From: Rhizobium hidalgonense
GTDB taxonomy: Bacteria > Pseudomonadota > Alphaproteobacteria > Rhizobiales > Rhizobiaceae
Direction of reading: 5' to 3'
DNA: 64,000 nucleotides
Assembly (NCBI RefSeq): GCF_002914525.1
Contig: NZ_LODW01000082.1
Coordinates: 62,001-126,000, forward strand
Of this stretch, positions 19,881 through 28,554 are shown in pieces. Position 1 is the stretch's first letter. The number at the start of each line of letters is the position of its first letter. The notes under the pieces were generated by a model. The model searched no databases and was not told the origin of the DNA. It worked only from the letters and a program-made list of their open reading frames with translations. The position numbers and the translations under genes were made by a program.

Positions 19881-20028
19881 AAGACGCTCCATTTGCTGCG
19901 CGCCCATGCGGTGCGCGTTGTTCAATAGGTGGATAGGTGAAGGCCTGGTTGAAGCTCCGACTTGAAGGCCGAGCTGGGCACGGCCTTCAAGTATGCACGC
20001 TCTGGTTCGGCCTTAATTCAACAAGCGG

Positions 20029-20947
20029 TCAGTAGTCCCAGAAGACCGGGACCCAACGAAAGGCGTCGCCGTCGACCGCAACATGGCCAACGGAAGGAAA
20101 CGGCATATGCGTTGCCACCAGCAGTTCGCCGGTCGCTGCCAGCTCCTGCAAAAGCCGGACCCGAACGCGGGCAGCCTCCTCGGGGTCATGTTCGAAGCCG
20201 TTGAACCAGTCGGGATGGTCGAACCCGACCGCGAACACGGCGTCGCCGGCAAACATCAGCCGGTCGTTGCCTGAGGCCACGCGGACCACGCTGTGCCCGG
20301 GCGTGTGGCCACCGGTACGAGAGACGACCACGCCCGGCGCCACCTCATGCTCATCCTCGAACAGCCGCAGCTGGCTCTGATAGTCTTTGCTAAACCGTTT
20401 GGCAGCTGCCCGCAGCGCGTCAGGGAAGCCCGCCGGCATCGAGACGTGGGAGAAGTCGGGCGACTCCCAAGAATTTGACCTCGGCAGCGGCCACGTGGAT
20501 CCGCAGGTCCGGATTCAGCTGTTCCTTCACCCCGTCGACGAGCAGCCCGCCAACGTGGTCCATGTGCATATGGGTCAGCACCACGTCGGTCACGGATGCC
20601 AGGTCGATGCCGGCGGCAGCCAGCCGCTTCATCAACTGCCCGGCCCGCGGCAAGTTCAAGTCCGGGTCGAGGCCCAGCCCAGCGTCGATGAGGATAGTCT
20701 GTCCGCCGCTGCGCACCACGACGACGTTCAGTGCCCAGTCGAAAGCGTCCTGCGGCAGGAACATGTCGCCCAGCCAGGCAGCCCGGGCGGCCGGCTCGGC
20801 GTTGTGTCCCAACATCACGGTTGGGAGCGGTAGCACGCCATCGCTGATCACCAGTACGTCAATCTCGCCGATCCGGACCGCGTAGCGCGACGGAACCAGC
20901 TCTTCGGGTGCCTGTCTACTGGGATGTGAGGTGTTGTCCAGTTTCAT
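20029..20947 (-). pseudogene. MBL-fold metallo-hydrolase, one frameshift
   Basis: The two frames together give one metallo-beta-lactamase-fold hydrolase of about 305 residues. The first frame holds NVVVVRSGGQTILIDAGLG and the zinc motif LTHMHMDHVGGLLVDG. The second holds GHTPGHSVVRVASG, FAGDAVF and the terminal HMPFPSVGHV. An extra base in CCCAAGAATTTG near 20469 breaks the frame; removing it restores KFWESPDFSHVSMPAGFPD. The ATG at 20947 has a strong AGGAGG site. It is either a sequencing error or a recent inactivation. The substrate is unknown. Confidence 0.8.
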
Positions 20948-21254
20948 GCTTGCCTCCTGAGTGTTGTTGATCATCTGGTTCATCTTTGAAAACTCCTATG
21001 TTCTGTCCTGATGTTAATCCTGGGTGGCTTACGCTTCCCGGGCGGGAGGCGTGGTCAATGCGGGTGAAGTCTTTAGCGATTGGCGACACACTTCATTGCT
21101 GGCGTGTCCTCTAATGATCTAGCGAAACCGATCTGCGGCTGCGCCAGAACGATTGCTGCCGCTGCAGAGCAATTGCTGTTGACGCATGCGCATGCGGCAA
21201 TCGCCCATGGTTTCGCCGGTTTGTTGGGTGCAGCCGCGAGAGAAACGTCCCGCA

Positions 21255-21398
21255 ATGATCCTCAACGACATCCTGGCCTTCGGAATCGTCGTTTACGTGG
21301 TTCTCGACTGCTTCGACCGTGGGGTCGGCATCCGAGCTGATCGGGGCATGGGAGACCTTACCCCGACGATGCGCGAGACCGGCGGGCCTGGATTCTGA
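21255..21398 (+). pseudogene. Possible cydB (quinol oxidase subunit II) N-terminal fragment
   Basis: A 47-codon frame reads MILNDILAFGIVVYVVLDCFDRGVGI. This resembles the first membrane segment of CydB/CioB, where FGI-x-x-YVVLDGFDLGVGI is typical; here Gly and Leu are replaced by Cys and Arg. Similarity fades after that and the frame stops. No cydA is nearby. I read it as a remnant, with moderate doubt because the match is short. Confidence 0.4.
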
Positions 21399-21410
21399 AC
21401 AAACCCAACA

Positions 21411-21605
21411 TCAGGTGCTCAGATGGCTTCCGAGGGTTTTTGCCTCGCGGGCGATGAAATCGCAGACCAGTTTTACGCGCAACGGCACGGTGCGACCAAA
21501 GGCGTGCAGTGCATTAAAGGGAGCGCTAGGGAACGCAAACTCCGCCGCAAGTGTGACAAGCGTGCCGTCTGCCAGGTCTTTCGCGACCAGACATCGCGCC
21601 GGCAG
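21411..21605 (-). pseudogene. LysR regulator, C-terminal remnant
   Basis: The leftward frame encodes about 64 residues that look like the end of a LysR effector domain: LPARCLVAKDLADGTLV, then FNALHAFGRTVPLRVKLVCDF. This is the usual surface-strand plus last-helix pattern (P-x-R-V-x-x-x-x-D-F). The N-terminal three quarters, including the helix-turn-helix, are absent. It abuts the 5'-truncated SDR on the other strand at about 21600. Confidence 0.6.
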
Positions 21606-22235
21606 GATGCTGTCGACCGCGCCGTGCAAGAAATCGGTCCGTCGGCTATCGGCTTCGTGGGTGACGCCGCCGACCTGGAAGATCATCGCAGGCTGGCGGA
21701 CACCGTGAAGAGCCGCTTCGGCGGACTCGACATCTACGTGGCCAATGCTGGGATCATCAATCTCACCACCTCCGCCGAAGTGACTCCGGCAGAATATGAC
21801 CGGCATTTCGCAATCAATACGCGCGGGGTGTTCTTCGGCGTGCAGACGATCGCCCCTCTGATCCGCGACGGCGGAAACATCATCGTTACGAGCTCGCTGG
21901 CGGCCACGAAGGTCCTCCCGGACCATACCGTCTATGCCGGTTCAAAGGCAGCAACCGCCGCCTTTGCGAAAAACTGGGCGATCGAATTCAAGTCGCGGCG
22001 GATCCGCGTCAACATCCTGAGCCCGGGACCGGTCGAGACGGAAATCCTCGCCAAGCTGGGCGTATCGGAGGCCGAGCGGCCGGCATTCGAAGATTACATG
22101 GCTTCCCTGATCCCCGCCGGCCGTCTCGGCCGACCGGAAGAGTTGGCGCGCGCCGCACTCTTCCTCGCCTCCGATGCAGGAAGCTTTGTCAACGGGATCG
22201 AGCTTCATGTCGACGGCGGCATGACCCTGGCTTAA
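21598..22235 (+). pseudogene. Short-chain dehydrogenase, 5'-truncated
   Basis: From about codon RRQDAVDRAVQEIG onward this is a clear classical SDR: GLDIYVANAGII (the NAG motif), the catalytic Ser in IIVTSSLAATK, the Tyr-x-x-x-Lys YAGSK, LSPGPVETEI and the terminal ELHVDGGMTLA. The N-terminal beta strand and TGxxxGIG nucleotide motif, about 35 residues, are missing. Upstream of 21598 the frame stays open to an ATG at 21423, but that part is antisense to the LysR remnant and is not SDR-like. The product would lack the cofactor glycine motif, so function is doubtful. Confidence 0.7.
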
Positions 22236-22259
22236 AAGGCCTGCCCTTTGCCAGCCCCA

Positions 22260-22850
22260 ACGGGCTCTACAACCTGTCGAAGCTGTCGGTCTGGTGGCTG
22301 AGGCTCGGCAGGTATCGAACGCATCAAGCCATTAACGTTGAACTCGTCGAGGTCGAGGGAAACCTCAGTTATGAGAAGCTGACGCTGACTTCGCCGGCAG
22401 GGAATGCGTTGCGGAAGGACCTGTCGGTCCTTCTCCCCTCCGACGCAAGAGTGATCGTAGCGGGTGAGGGCGATGCCGGGAGCACCGCATTGTTCCGGGC
22501 CACGGCGGGACTTGGGGCGTCAGGAAATGGACGCATCGTCATTCCCCCGCGACGACATGTTCGCTTTCTTAGCCAGCGCGCCTATTCCGGCCCTGGGAAC
22601 TCTGCGCCGATCTGGAGAGCGAGCAAGACTGGTCCACCTTGCTTTCGCCGCGCGAACAGCGGCTCGTTGCGCTTGCGAGCGCGATGATCGCGGCACCTTC
22701 CTATATCCTTCCGGAGAAAGCCGATGCCGTGTTCGGCCGTGAACTTCTGCCCGACATCCTCAGGCTCCTGGCTGACGAGGAATTGGCTGCGTCAATTTTG
22801 CAGAACCGGGTGCTCCGCGTGCAGCCTATGACGCCGTTCTCGACTATCGT
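22260..22850 (+). pseudogene. ABC transporter ATPase domain remnant (YddA/SbmA-like permease-ATPase family)
   Basis: Three successive frames resemble the ATPase domain of the fused YddA/SbmA-like ABC transporters. The first has LSYEKLTLTSPAGNALRKDL, then a ruined Walker A (GEGDAGSTALFRATAGL, where GKST is expected) and FLSQRAY. The second continues PALGTLRRSGE. The third has a damaged signature LSPREQRLVALASAMIAAPSY and a lost Walker B (ILPEKADAVFG where LDEATSALD is expected). Two frame changes plus loss of the catalytic motifs mark it as dead. The transmembrane half is missing. Confidence 0.6.
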
Positions 22851-22940
22851 TCGGACGGTTCCTGGACGTGGATCGATCAAAAACAGAGGGGGTGACGATC
22901 GCGTTCACCCTCTTGCGTCGGCGCCAGCGCGGTTCAGGTT

Positions 22941-23036
22941 TTCACGGAAATGCAGAGCCGCTCCAACCTTTTGTACTGACGCCAATCCCGGCAAAAGCCT
23001 GGGAAAACCGCTTCGCAGTTTTCCTGGAATTGCTGG
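22941..23036 (+). repeat. Degraded RIME-like repeat, copy 1
   Basis: The stretch from TCACGGAAATGC through CAATCCCGGCAAAAGC and GGAAAACCGCTTCGCAG to TTCCTGGAATTGCT matches, with gaps, the better preserved copies at 24458 (same orientation) and 41266 (opposite). It ends 4 bp before the stop codon of the leftward glycoamylase-domain gene. Confidence 0.6.
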
Positions 23037-23039
23037 CCG

Positions 23040-24359
23040 TCACAACCAGCCGCCTGAAAACCCCGCTCGCCTTAGGCCGACCACGACCGGCTCGCATCGA
23101 CGCATGACGTTCCACAGCAGGCCTGTTCGGTAATTTTCGATCATCAGGACGACGGGCCCCTGGTCGATGCCGAAATGGTAGGGGCTGACCCACCATGCTT
23201 GGTCCTTGTCTTCAATCGCATATGTCGGGTTGAACGATGGCCTGAAGCCGTAGAGGCGTGTCATGCCAAGCTGCATTCGAGCGAAGTTTCGCACGGTCGG
23301 GATCACGATTTCCGGAGCGAATGGCAGCGAAGCCACCACGACCCAGGGTGATACGGTGCCGTCATCCGGGCCATAGGGTGCACCACGCGCGATGTAGTCG
23401 AAGAATTCCCTGTCGATACCGTCGATGCTCCGCTTCGTCCAGCCGGGGCCGTCACTTGCCGTGAACCCCCAGCAATGTTCGCCGTAGCCTTTGAAGTTCA
23501 GCGGATTGCGGATCGCATATTGTTGCTGAACGAAGGTGGCGTGTCGGCTGTTCTGGAAATAGTCGCTGTCATGCGCGCGCATGAAACTGTCGCGAATATC
23601 GCGAAAATCGATCCACATATGTGAAAGCTGATGGGTAAAGAGCGGGCCGGAATAGAGCAATTCCCGACCGAAAATATTCCGCCATTCGTAGCTCTCCGTA
23701 TAGGCTGTGAAGCTTTCCGGCGGCAGCGGGTGGGTCGGCGAGCCGAGCCCGAGGATGTAAAGAAGCAGGCCTTCGTCATAGCCGCGCCAACGATAGGGAA
23801 TGAAGCCGTTTTCCGGCCGCCAGCCATGCGTAAGCGTCGCGCCGTTATCGCGTGCCCAATTCCAGTCCACGCGCTCGTAGAGCGATTTGGCAAGTGCGCG
23901 AACCTTCGCCTCGTCTTCGGTGTCCGCATCGAAGTAGGCAGCGACGGTCAAAGCGCCAGCGAAGAGGAAGGCCGAATCGATCGTTGACAGTTCGCACTGC
24001 CAGACCCGTCTCCCCGTCTCAATATCCAGGAAGTGGTAGAAGAAGCCCTTGTAGCCGGACGCGTCCGGTTCCGGCCCCTGGTGGCAGGACATCAGGAATT
24101 CCAGTCGGCGCCGGGCGATCTTGGCGGCAAATGCGCGAATGACGATGCCGCGCTCGACGATGACGGGAATCGTGGCAAGCGCCATGCCGACGGCCGCGAT
24201 ACTTGCCGGTGCGCCCGCCTGTGTCTTGTCGCGGACCAATCCGTTGTCCGGATTGGTGCATTGCAGATAGTAGAGCAATGTCGTGAACTGAAGGCGACCG
24301 AGATCCTCCTCCGTCGGCATTCGGTTCAGCTCGGGATCGGTGGACAGTAACTCCGACAT
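23040..24359 (-). CDS. Glycoamylase-like domain protein, second paralogue (GH144-type)
   Basis: A 439-residue paralogue of the protein at 8709-10043, sharing LLYYLQCTNPDNGLV, GAPASIAAVGMAL, KGFFYHFLDIETGRRVW, ELSTIDSAFLFAGAL, WIDFRDIRDSFM and ARGAPYGPDDGTVSPWVV. It ends at FSGGWL, about 11 residues earlier than the first paralogue, next to a degraded repeat. I place the start at the ATG at 24359 (MSELLSTDPELNRMP); the frame is open further but encodes only basic low-quality sequence. No signal peptide is seen. The gene lies between two repeat copies (22941 and 24458). Beta-1,2-glucan turnover is the likely theme but unproven. Confidence 0.8.
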   Translation of the reverse strand: MSELLSTDPELNRMPTEEDLGRLQFTTLLYYLQCTNPDNGLVRDKTQAGAPASIAAVGMALATIPVIVERGIVIRAFAAKIARRRLEFLMSCHQGPEPDASGYKGFFYHFLDIETGRRVWQCELSTIDSAFLFAGALTVAAYFDADTEDEAKVRALAKSLYERVDWNWARDNGATLTHGWRPENGFIPYRWRGYDEGLLLYILGLGSPTHPLPPESFTAYTESYEWRNIFGRELLYSGPLFTHQLSHMWIDFRDIRDSFMRAHDSDYFQNSRHATFVQQQYAIRNPLNFKGYGEHCWGFTASDGPGWTKRSIDGIDREFFDYIARGAPYGPDDGTVSPWVVVASLPFAPEIVIPTVRNFARMQLGMTRLYGFRPSFNPTYAIEDKDQAWWVSPYHFGIDQGPVVLMIENYRTGLLWNVMRRCEPVVVGLRRAGFSGGWL

Positions 24360-24457
24360 GACAGGATAACCGAGGAGATCAGATGGTTTCGTCGAGCATC
24401 CGGAGGCGACCCTGGTCGGACGCCTCCGGCATGATCGTCTGCGTGCAACGCGTCGCC

Positions 24458-24585
24458 TAGAGCATTTTCGCTTTTTCTTCGAATCACGAGAATGTTCTAT
24501 CTCTTTGTTTTCACGCAATTGCCGGCAATAACGCTTCGGCTTTGCCTGGCAAAACCGCTGCACAGTTTTTGCTGGAGTGCTCTAG
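24458..24585 (+). repeat. RIME-like palindromic repeat, copy 2
   Basis: A 128-bp element runs from TAGAGCATTTTCGC to GAGTGCTCTAG. It has an internal inverted repeat (AGAGCATTTTCG ... CGAGAATGTTCT) and a second half CACGCAATTGCCGGCAATAACGC. The reverse complement of the copy at 41266-41390 aligns along its whole length. The final CTA supplies the TAG stop of the phosphoketolase gene. Confidence 0.8.
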
Positions 24586-27044
24586 GCATTGTCCCCCTCC
24601 GTAGAGGTCGCCGCGTTCGCTTTTCCCGTGCTCTTGACGCCCCATGTCCAGCTGCTGATCTCGGGCATGTCATCGCCATGCGCCTCGATATATTGCCGAT
24701 GTTCGATCAGCCTTCCGCGGATCGCCTGCTTGAAATAGGCCGCCCGCGCGCCGAGCTGCGGCAGCCGATCGATGACGTCTTCAACGAGATGAAAGCGATC
24801 GAGCTGGTTCAGAACCACCATGTCGAATGGCGTCGTGGTCGTCCCTTCTTCCTTGTAGCCTCGCACATGCAGGTTCTTATGGTTGGTTCGCCGATACGTC
24901 AGCCGGTGGATCAGCCAGGGATATCCATGGAATGCGAAGATGATCGGCTTGTCCTTGGTGAACAGCGCATCGAAGTCGGGATCCGAAAGCCCGTGAGGAT
25001 GTTCGCTCGAAGGCTGCAGCTTCATCAGATTGACGATATTGATGACCCGCACCTTCAATTCAGGAAGGTGCTCACGGATCAGCTGGACGGCTGCGAGCGT
25101 CTCCAAGGTCGGCACATCGCCGCAGCAGGCCATGACCACATCCGGTTCCGAGCCGCGGTCATTGCTGGCCCATTCCCAGATGCCGAGACCTTCGGTGCAG
25201 TGTTTGATGGCCTCGTCCATCGTCAGCCATTGCGGTGCCGGCTGCTTGCCGGCCACCACGACGTTCACATAATTGCGGCTGCGCAGGCAGTGATCGGTGA
25301 CGGACAGGAGCGTATTGGCATCCGGCGGAAGATAGACCCGGATAACCTCCGCCTTCTTGTTGATCACATGGTCGATGAAGCCCGGATCCTGATGAGAAAA
25401 GCCATTGTGATCCTGCCTCCAGACGTGCGAACTCAGGAAGTAGTTGAGCGAAGCGACCGGTCGCCGCCAGGGAATGTGATTGCACACTTTCAGCCATTTG
25501 GCGTGCTGATTGAACATCGAATCGATGATGTGAATGAAGGCTTCGTAGCAGGAGAAGAAGCCGTGGCGCCCGGTCAGCAGATAGCCTTCGAGCCAGCCCT
25601 GGCATTGATGCTCGCTTAGGACTTCCATGACGCGTCCGTCGGGCGAAAGGTGATCGTCCTCAGGATAGATCTCGGCCATATAGCAGCGGTCCGTCACCTC
25701 CAGCACATCCTGCCAGCGGTTGGAATTGTTCTCGTCGGGGCTGAACAGGCGAAAATTCTTGCTTCTGAGGTTCAGCTTCATCACGTCGCGCAGGAATTTT
25801 CCCATGCAGCGGGCCGATTCTGCGGTCACAGATCCGGGCTTGGGCACCTGAACGGCATAGTCTCGGAAATCCGGCATCTTCAGATCGCGCAGCAACAGGC
25901 CGCCATTTGCATGCGGATTGTCGCTCATCCGGCGATGTCGGGTCGGCGCCAGCGCCGCCAGTTCAGCCCGCAACCTGCCGTCGCCGTCGAAAAGCTCTTC
26001 GGGCCTGTAGGTCTTCATCCAGTGTTGAAGCACCTTGATATGCTCAGGTTTGTCCATATCGCCCATCGGAACCTGGTGCGAACGCCAATAATCTTCGCAT
26101 TTCTTGCCGTCGATTTCGGAAGGGCAAGTCCAGCCCTTCGGTGTGCGGAAGACGATCATCGGCCAGGCCGGGCGGCGGACATTTTTCTTGTTCCGCGCTT
26201 CGGCCCAGATCGTCTTGATCGCCGCGACGGCCGTATCCATGGCTGCGGCAAGCTGCTGCTGCACCTGGTCGGGCTCGTGGCCTTCCACGAAGAGAGGCGC
26301 ATATCCCATGCCCTCGAAGAACTTCGCCAATTCCTCCTTGGGAATACGGGCGAGGAAGCAGGGATTGGCGATCTTGTAGCCATTGAGGTGCAGGATAGGC
26401 AGAACGCAGCCGTCACGGGCAGGATTGAGGAATTTGTTGCCATGCCATCCCGTCGCGAGCGGCCCGGTTTCGGCTTCGCCGTCACCGACGACGCAGGCGA
26501 CGATCAGATCGGGATTGTCGAAGGCCGCGCCATAGGCGTGGCTGAGCGCATAACCGAGTTCGCCACCTTCATGGATACTCCCCGGTGTTTCGGGAGCGAC
26601 GTGGCTGGGGATGCCGCCGGGAAAGCTGAACTGCTTGAACAGTCCTTTCATTCCCTCCTCATCCTGGCCGATATTCGGGTAGAACTCGCTGTAGGTTCCT
26701 TCCAGATAGGCATGCGCAACAAGCGACGGCCCGCCGTGGCCGGGGCCGATCACATAGATCATGTTGAGATCGTCCCGCTTGATCACCCGATTGAGGTGCA
26801 CATAGAGCATGTTGAGGCCGGGCGAGGTTCCCCAATGGCCGAGCAGCCGCGGCTTGATATGCGCGCGTGCGAGCGGTTTTTTGAGCAACGGGTTGTCGAG
26901 CAGATAGATCTGCCCGACCGACAGATAGTTCGATGCCCGCCAGTAAGCGTCCATCAGGCGGAGCTCCTTGGCCGAAAGCGTTATTTTTCCCTCTGCCGTT
27001 GTCGAGGCTGGTTTGTTCATCACTGTCGTGTCAGGTGAAGCCAT
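24582..27044 (-). CDS. xfp: Xylulose-5-phosphate/fructose-6-phosphate phosphoketolase
   Basis: A cytoplasmic thiamine-diphosphate enzyme of 820 residues, the usual length. It cleaves xylulose-5-phosphate (or fructose-6-phosphate) with phosphate to acetyl phosphate and glyceraldehyde-3-phosphate (or erythrose-4-phosphate). Family signatures are GHWGTSPGLNMLYVHLNR, YVIGPGHGGPSLVAHAYLEG, the TDP/Mg motif VGDGEAETGPLATGWHGNKF, LHLNGYKIANP, and SHQDPGFIDHV with RVYLPPDANTLL in the second half. I use the ATG at 27044, preceded by GGGAGAGTGAG; a longer frame reaches 27095. Its stop codon comes from the edge of the downstream repeat. It follows a CBS-BON gene 144 bp upstream, probably sharing its FNR/FixK-type promoter, which fits a fermentative role under low oxygen. 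No ackA or pta lies here. Confidence 0.95.
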   Translation of the reverse strand: MASPDTTVMNKPASTTAEGKITLSAKELRLMDAYWRASNYLSVGQIYLLDNPLLKKPLARAHIKPRLLGHWGTSPGLNMLYVHLNRVIKRDDLNMIYVIGPGHGGPSLVAHAYLEGTYSEFYPNIGQDEEGMKGLFKQFSFPGGIPSHVAPETPGSIHEGGELGYALSHAYGAAFDNPDLIVACVVGDGEAETGPLATGWHGNKFLNPARDGCVLPILHLNGYKIANPCFLARIPKEELAKFFEGMGYAPLFVEGHEPDQVQQQLAAAMDTAVAAIKTIWAEARNKKNVRRPAWPMIVFRTPKGWTCPSEIDGKKCEDYWRSHQVPMGDMDKPEHIKVLQHWMKTYRPEELFDGDGRLRAELAALAPTRHRRMSDNPHANGGLLLRDLKMPDFRDYAVQVPKPGSVTAESARCMGKFLRDVMKLNLRSKNFRLFSPDENNSNRWQDVLEVTDRCYMAEIYPEDDHLSPDGRVMEVLSEHQCQGWLEGYLLTGRHGFFSCYEAFIHIIDSMFNQHAKWLKVCNHIPWRRPVASLNYFLSSHVWRQDHNGFSHQDPGFIDHVINKKAEVIRVYLPPDANTLLSVTDHCLRSRNYVNVVVAGKQPAPQWLTMDEAIKHCTEGLGIWEWASNDRGSEPDVVMACCGDVPTLETLAAVQLIREHLPELKVRVINIVNLMKLQPSSEHPHGLSDPDFDALFTKDKPIIFAFHGYPWLIHRLTYRRTNHKNLHVRGYKEEGTTTTPFDMVVLNQLDRFHLVEDVIDRLPQLGARAAYFKQAIRGRLIEHRQYIEAHGDDMPEISSWTWGVKSTGKANAATSTEGDNA

Positions 27045-27188
27045 CTCACTCTCCCAATCAAAATGACATTGCTGAATCTCGCTGCTCGATTTCACGAAGG
27101 CCGGCTCAGTCTCGTGTCGATGCGACGGCGAGCTGCCAAATTTCCGCTTCCGGCCAATTTTCCGCTTCGGTATGAGCTGGCGAATGCA

Positions 27189-27860
27189 TCAGCGAGGAGG
27201 AGGTTCCGGGAAATGCTCCACCACGCCGCGAACTCCGTGGATGCCCTCTGCCAGAATCCGCGCAGCTCGGCGGCCGGCCGGCGTCTCGACTTTACCCCAA
27301 AAATGCACGATCCCTTCAGTAACCGTGACCGACACCTCCAAATCTTCCAGGCCGGTATTTTCGCCGAGCCGGACAAGAATGCTTCGTCGGATGGCTTCGT
27401 CGCCGGCTGCCGTATCGTCCGGTCTTGCCAAGTAAATGACCTGCAGGAGGTCGGCGCGGCTGACGATGCCGACGAGTTTGCCGTCCCGCAGGACAGGAAT
27501 GCGCTTGATGCCGCGGTCCTGCATGAGCACGGCGACACGGAAAAGGGGTGCTTCCTCGTCGATAACAACCGGATCGGGCGTCATGACGTCGCCCACTCTC
27601 CATGCGCACCGCTTGATAAAAGCGTTCGCCCTGTCGTCGGGCCCAAGTCCCATGTCCGCCTTCAGGACAAATGCCCCGTTCGACAGTTCCGTTCGACGGA
27701 TCAGATCACCTTCGCTGATGACCCCCAGCACGCACCCATCATGGTCAACGACGGGAACGCCGCTTACATGCTGATCGGACATCAGCTTGGCAGCATGCCG
27801 AACGCTATTGTCAGGTGATAGTGTGACGACCGTCGTCGTCATTACGTCTTTGACGAGCAT
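27189..27860 (-). CDS. CBS-pair protein with C-terminal BON domain
   Basis: A 223-residue cytoplasmic protein. Two CBS motifs form a Bateman module (residues 1-60, VKDVMTTTVVTLSPDNS to GVISEGDLIRR; and about 90-145, VGDVMTPDPVVIDEEA to GIVSRADLLQV). A BON domain follows (VSVTVTEGIVHFWGKV ... GVRGVVEHF). Bateman modules bind adenine nucleotides; BON domains usually bind membranes or ligands. Such proteins are common in rhizobial low-oxygen regulons. A TTGA-N6-TCAA box with a well-spaced -10 element lies upstream, and phosphoketolase follows in the same orientation. The partner is unknown. Confidence 0.85.
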   Translation of the reverse strand: MLVKDVMTTTVVTLSPDNSVRHAAKLMSDQHVSGVPVVDHDGCVLGVISEGDLIRRTELSNGAFVLKADMGLGPDDRANAFIKRCAWRVGDVMTPDPVVIDEEAPLFRVAVLMQDRGIKRIPVLRDGKLVGIVSRADLLQVIYLARPDDTAAGDEAIRRSILVRLGENTGLEDLEVSVTVTEGIVHFWGKVETPAGRRAARILAEGIHGVRGVVEHFPEPPPR

Positions 27861-28021
27861 GTCGATCTAACTCCGGCTAAGTCCGATCAAGCCTCATTGC
27901 TACTTGAAGGACGCTGAAGGAGTGGCCTTTTTCACAAAAACCGCTGCGTCGAAAAACCTACGTTGCGCAGACGATCAAATTGTCGCCGCGCGCTTTTTCC
28001 GCCCCTCGCTGAACTCGGTAA

Positions 28022-28064
28022 AGTTTAGGCAGATAGCCGCATAGTTTGCATTGAGCAGGATCAA
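28022..28064 (-). promoter_or_regulatory. FNR/FixK-type promoter (anaerobox plus -10) upstream of CBS-BON and xfp
   Basis: TTGAGCAGGATCAA at 28051-28064 fits the anaerobox consensus TTGA-N6-TCAA. Read leftward, it is followed after 23 bp by TAAACT (28027-28022), a plausible -10 hexamer. That spacing is what a class II FNR/FixK promoter needs, with the box centred near -41.5. The transcript would start near 28016 with a leader of about 155 nt before the CBS gene. The remainder of 27861-28225 shows no gene. Confidence 0.55.
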
Positions 28065-28225
28065 TCGATACGCCGCGATTGGGCAAACCGGAGTTTCTCT
28101 GCGAAAACAGACGGGCCAAACGTCTGAAGACGAACGATGGCGGGATTCATGCGGCGACGGCGTGGCGACGCGGACAACCCGTTCGAGGTTGTTACCTATG
28201 TCTTCGGTATGGAGAAGAGAGAAAC

Positions 28226-28300
28226 TGGAGCGGGCGAAGGGATTCGAACCCTCGACCCCAACCTTGGCAAGGTTGTGCTCTACCCCTGAGCTACACCCGC
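28226..28300 (-). tRNA. tRNA-Gly (GCC anticodon)
   Basis: The reverse strand folds as a complete 75-nt tRNA including an encoded CCA. The acceptor stem is GCGGGTG/CGCCCGC, the D arm GCTCAGGGGTAGAGC, the anticodon loop TTGCCAA with GCC, and the T arm holds the canonical TTCGAAT. GCC reads GGC and GGU glycine codons. Confidence 0.96.
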
Positions 28301-28554
28301 TCAATCCACATCGGTCCGGGGTAGTTGTTGGACCGTGGGCGGCGCCTTGCGGCGACGGGCGCTATATGGCCTAACGGATTTTCAAATGCAACAGGGAAAT
28401 GAAGAAGAGGCGAAGAAAAATTCGCAAGGTCGCATGAGGCGGGCGGAAAGGCCGCAAATGCGGGGGTAAAGCGTCGGTGGAGAAGATTGCCAAACGCTGT
28501 GGACGGACGTAATCAGGACGCCTCGCTTTTTCCTTGCCACCAATGGATTGCCCG

